Part shown: positions 61,911-64,000 of the stretch, in pieces
Position numbering within the stretch: position 1 is the stretch's first letter
How the letters are laid out: every line of letters starts with the position of its first letter
Assembly: GCA_963971405.1 (NCBI GenBank)
Contig: OZ020489.1
Span: 11,780,001-11,844,000, forward strand
Direction of reading: 5' to 3'
Length of the DNA: 64,000 nt
DNA from: Psococerastis gibbosa
Lineage: Eukaryota; Arthropoda; Insecta; Psocodea; Psocidae
Position numbers and translations under genes: made by a program
The notes under the pieces: model-generated
What the model saw: the letters and a program-made list of their open reading frames with translations, nothing else
What the model was told of the DNA's origin: nothing
Databases searched by the model: none

Positions 61911-64000
61911 ATAGCTATTTACTTATTTTTTTTTTAAAGGTCTTGAAATGATATGGGTGTCTTAATTTTTCTTATTTTGGCTCAATGTATTGTACTTAAC
62001 ATTGACCAATTGCTTCTGCGTGTTCATCGGTGTAAATGTAGCTAAAAAAAATTCATTCGACAAGAATACCAAAAATAGCTATATACTTATTTTATTTTTT
62101 TTAAAGGTTTTGATATGATATGGGTGTCATATTTTGCTTACTTCGGCTCATTGTATTGTACATAACATTAAGCAATTGCTCCTGCGTGTTCATCGGTGTA
62201 ATTGTAGCTAAAAAAAATTCATTCGACAAGAATTAGAAAAATAGCTATTTACTTATTTTTTTTTTTAAAGGTCTTGAAATGATATGGGTGTCTTAATTTT
62301 GCTTATTTTGGCTCATTGTATTGTTCTTAACATTGAGCAGTTGCTTTTGCGTGTTCAAAGGTGTAAATGTAGCTAAAAAAAATTCATTCGACAGTAATCA
62401 GAAAAATAGCTATTTACTTATTTTATTTTTTTAAAGGTCTTTAAAAGATAAAGGTGTCTTAATTTTGTTTATTTTGGCTCATTGTATTGTATTAAACATT
62501 GAGCAGTTGCTTCTGCGTGTTCATCGGTGTAAATGTAGCTAAAAAAAATTCATTCGACAGGAATCAGAAAAATAGCTATTTACTTATTTTATTTTTTTAA
62601 AGGTCTTGAAATGATATGAGTGTCTTAATTTTGCTTATTTTGGCTCAATGTATAGTACTTAACATTGAGCAAGTGCTTCTGCGTGTTCATCGGTGTAAAT
62701 GTAGCTAAAAAAAATTCATTCGACAAGAATACCAAAAATAGCTATATACTTATTTTATTTTTTTTAAAGGTTTTGATATGGTATGGGTGTCTTAATTTGG
62801 CTTATTTCGGCTCATTGTATTGTACTTAACATTGAGCAGTTGCTTCTGCGTGTTCATCGGTGTAAATGTAGCTAAAAAAAATTCATTCGACAGGAATCAG
62901 AAAAATAGCTATTTACTTATTTTATTTTTTTAAAGGTCTTTAAAAGATATAGGTGTCCTAATTTTGCTTATTTTGGCTCATTGTACTGTACCTAACATTG
63001 GGCAAATGCTCCTGCGTGTTCATCCGTGTAAATGTAGCTACTAAAAATTCACAAGACATGAATAAGAAAAATAGCAATTTAGTTAATTTTTTTTTTTAAA
63101 GGTCTTAAAAAGATATAGGTGTCTTAATTTTGCTTATGTTGGCTCACTGTATTGTACCTAACATTGAGCAATTGCTCGTGCGTGTTCGTCGGTGTAAATT
63201 TAGCTACAAAAAATTCATTCGACAAGAATAAGAAAAATAGCTATTTCGTTATTTTCTTTTTTTAAAGGTCTTAAAAAGATATAGGTGTCGTAATTTTGGT
63301 TATTTAGGCTCAATGTATTGTACTTAACATTGACCAATTGCTTCTGCGTGTTCATCGGTGTAATTGTAGCTAAAAAAAATTCATTCGACAAGAATAAGAA
63401 AAATAGCTATTTACTTATTTTTTTTTTTAAAGGTCTTGAAATGATATGGGTGTCTTAATTTTGCTTATTTTGGCTCATTTTATAGTACTCAACATTGAGC
63501 AGTTGCTTCTGCGTGTTCACCGGTGTAAATGTAGCTAAAAAAAAATTCATTCGACAGGAATCAGAAAAATAGCTATTTAGTTATTTTCATTTTTGTAAGG
63601 TCTTAATATGATATGAGTGTCTTAATTTTGCTTATGTTGGCTCATTGTATTGTACCCAACATTGAGTAAATGCTCCTGCGTGTTCATCGGTGTAATTGTA
63701 GCTAAAAAAAATTCATTCGACAAGAATAAGAAAAATAGCTATTTACTTATTTTTTTTTTAAAGGTCTTGAAATGATATGGGTGTCTTAATTTTTCTTATT
63801 TTGGCTCAATGTATTGTACTTAACATTGACCAATTGCTTCTGCGTGTTCATCGGTGTAAATGTAGCTAAAAAAAATTCATTCGACAAGAATACCAAAAAT
63901 AGCTATATACTTATTTTATTTTTTTTAAAGGTTTTGATATGATATGGGTGTCATAATTTTGCTTATTTCGGCTCATTGTATTGTACATAACATTGAGCAA
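61911..64000 (+). repeat. Distant copy of the 37-39 kb HOR block, running off the window
   Basis: The order gaattagaaaa, gataaaggtg, gcaagtgc, tatggtatggg, gggcaaatg, cacaagacatg, gttcgtcgg, and the hybrid cagaaaaatagctatttagtt (63,573) matches 37.4-39.4 kb at offset 24,512. A one-monomer loss near 61,915 explains the change from offset 24,679. The hybrid monomer shared with 39,060 shows common descent. The array continues past the right edge. Confidence 0.8.

Larger units (their letters stand above)
1..64000 (+). repeat. Satellite DNA array, ~166-bp monomer, about 385 head-to-tail copies
   Basis: The phrase GTTCATCGGTGTAAATG or a close variant recurs every 165-168 bp across the window; for example, starts fall at 1, 167, 333 and 500. 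Every stretch I read is assignable to the same monomer and I found no inverted copy. One typical monomer counted by hand is about 29% G+C with three CpG sites (atCGg, atTCGac, tgCGtg). Monomers form distinguishable types arranged in higher-order repeats. From general knowledge, 160-180 bp monomers in long HOR arrays are typical of eukaryotic centromeric or pericentromeric satellites, and the length is close to a chromatosome (~167 bp). Centromere function is inference; nothing in the sequence proves it. I do not recognise the family. No gene, RNA gene or mobile element interrupts it. Confidence 0.98.

Noticed and set aside
1..64000. CRISPR-like array of repeats and spacers
   Set aside because: The whole 166-bp unit is repetitive, there are no unique spacers, and no cas genes are present.
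1..64000. Inverted monomers or orientation switches
   Set aside because: Reading for the reverse complement of the monomer start revealed none; all copies appear in the + orientation.

Overview
The whole window is one uninterrupted, head-to-tail satellite DNA array. The basic monomer is about 166 bp (usually 165-168 bp) and AT-rich; one typical copy counted by hand is about 29% G+C. Roughly 385 copies fill the 64 kb, all in the same orientation. I see no protein-coding gene, tRNA, rRNA, CRISPR array or transposon. The only open reading frames are 60-97 codon shadows of the repeat; 166 is not a multiple of 3, so every frame breaks after one or two monomers. Megabase-style arrays of 160-180 bp monomers with higher-order repeats (HORs) are typical of eukaryotic centromeric or heterochromatic DNA. 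I infer a eukaryotic nuclear chromosome, probably a centromere or pericentromere. I do not recognise the monomer and cannot name the clade.

Each monomer has the same layout (phase 1 = GTTC). In order it holds a GTTCATCGGTGTAAATG start, an A-tract, a TTCATTCGAC box, and an imperfect dyad centred on AGCT. A T-tract follows, then AAAGGTCTT, a GATATGGGTGTC box, GGCTCA, and a 12-bp palindrome (GAGCAATTGCTC) or a degraded version of it. Monomers differ by eye at roughly 5-15% of sites and fall into recognisable types. Ordered series of types recur almost identically at long offsets, which is a multi-scale HOR.

Layout: 1-8,312 is the least regular part, with short partial repeats, one truncated monomer at 1,659-1,712 and a perfect monomer doubling at 3,039-3,370. 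At 8,313-12,462 lies a 2,322-bp (14-monomer) tandem pair. At about 11,330-26,355 lies a 7,467-bp (45-monomer) tandem pair that is nearly identical. At 26,356-27,225 there is a remnant related to 39.6-40.4 kb, ending at an out-of-phase breakpoint. At 27,226-28,330 lies a rare divergent subfamily (here 'K'). At 27,637-34,944 lies a clean 3,654-bp (22-monomer) tandem pair. At 34,945-36,364 there is a partial third copy and a 332-bp dimer expansion. At about 36,093-44,700 lies a 4,318-bp (26-monomer) pair with local reshuffling. At about 41,801-53,485 lies a tandem pair with 6,375/6,541-bp offsets that contains an out-of-phase deletion at 46,942. At 53,486-57,200 is a further partial copy (offset 4,477). 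At 56,938-58,287 lies a 772-bp tandem pair built around the same kind of breakpoint as 27,226. At 58,288-64,000 blocks from 28-31 kb and 36.8-39.4 kb reappear in order.

The main biological story is therefore array evolution: repeated unequal exchange or replication-based amplification at scales from 1 to about 45 monomers, mostly in register. At least four junctions are out of register, and one of those breakpoints was itself copied. All block coordinates come from reading diagnostic variants by eye, and junctions are usually uncertain by 10-50 bp because both sides are homologous.
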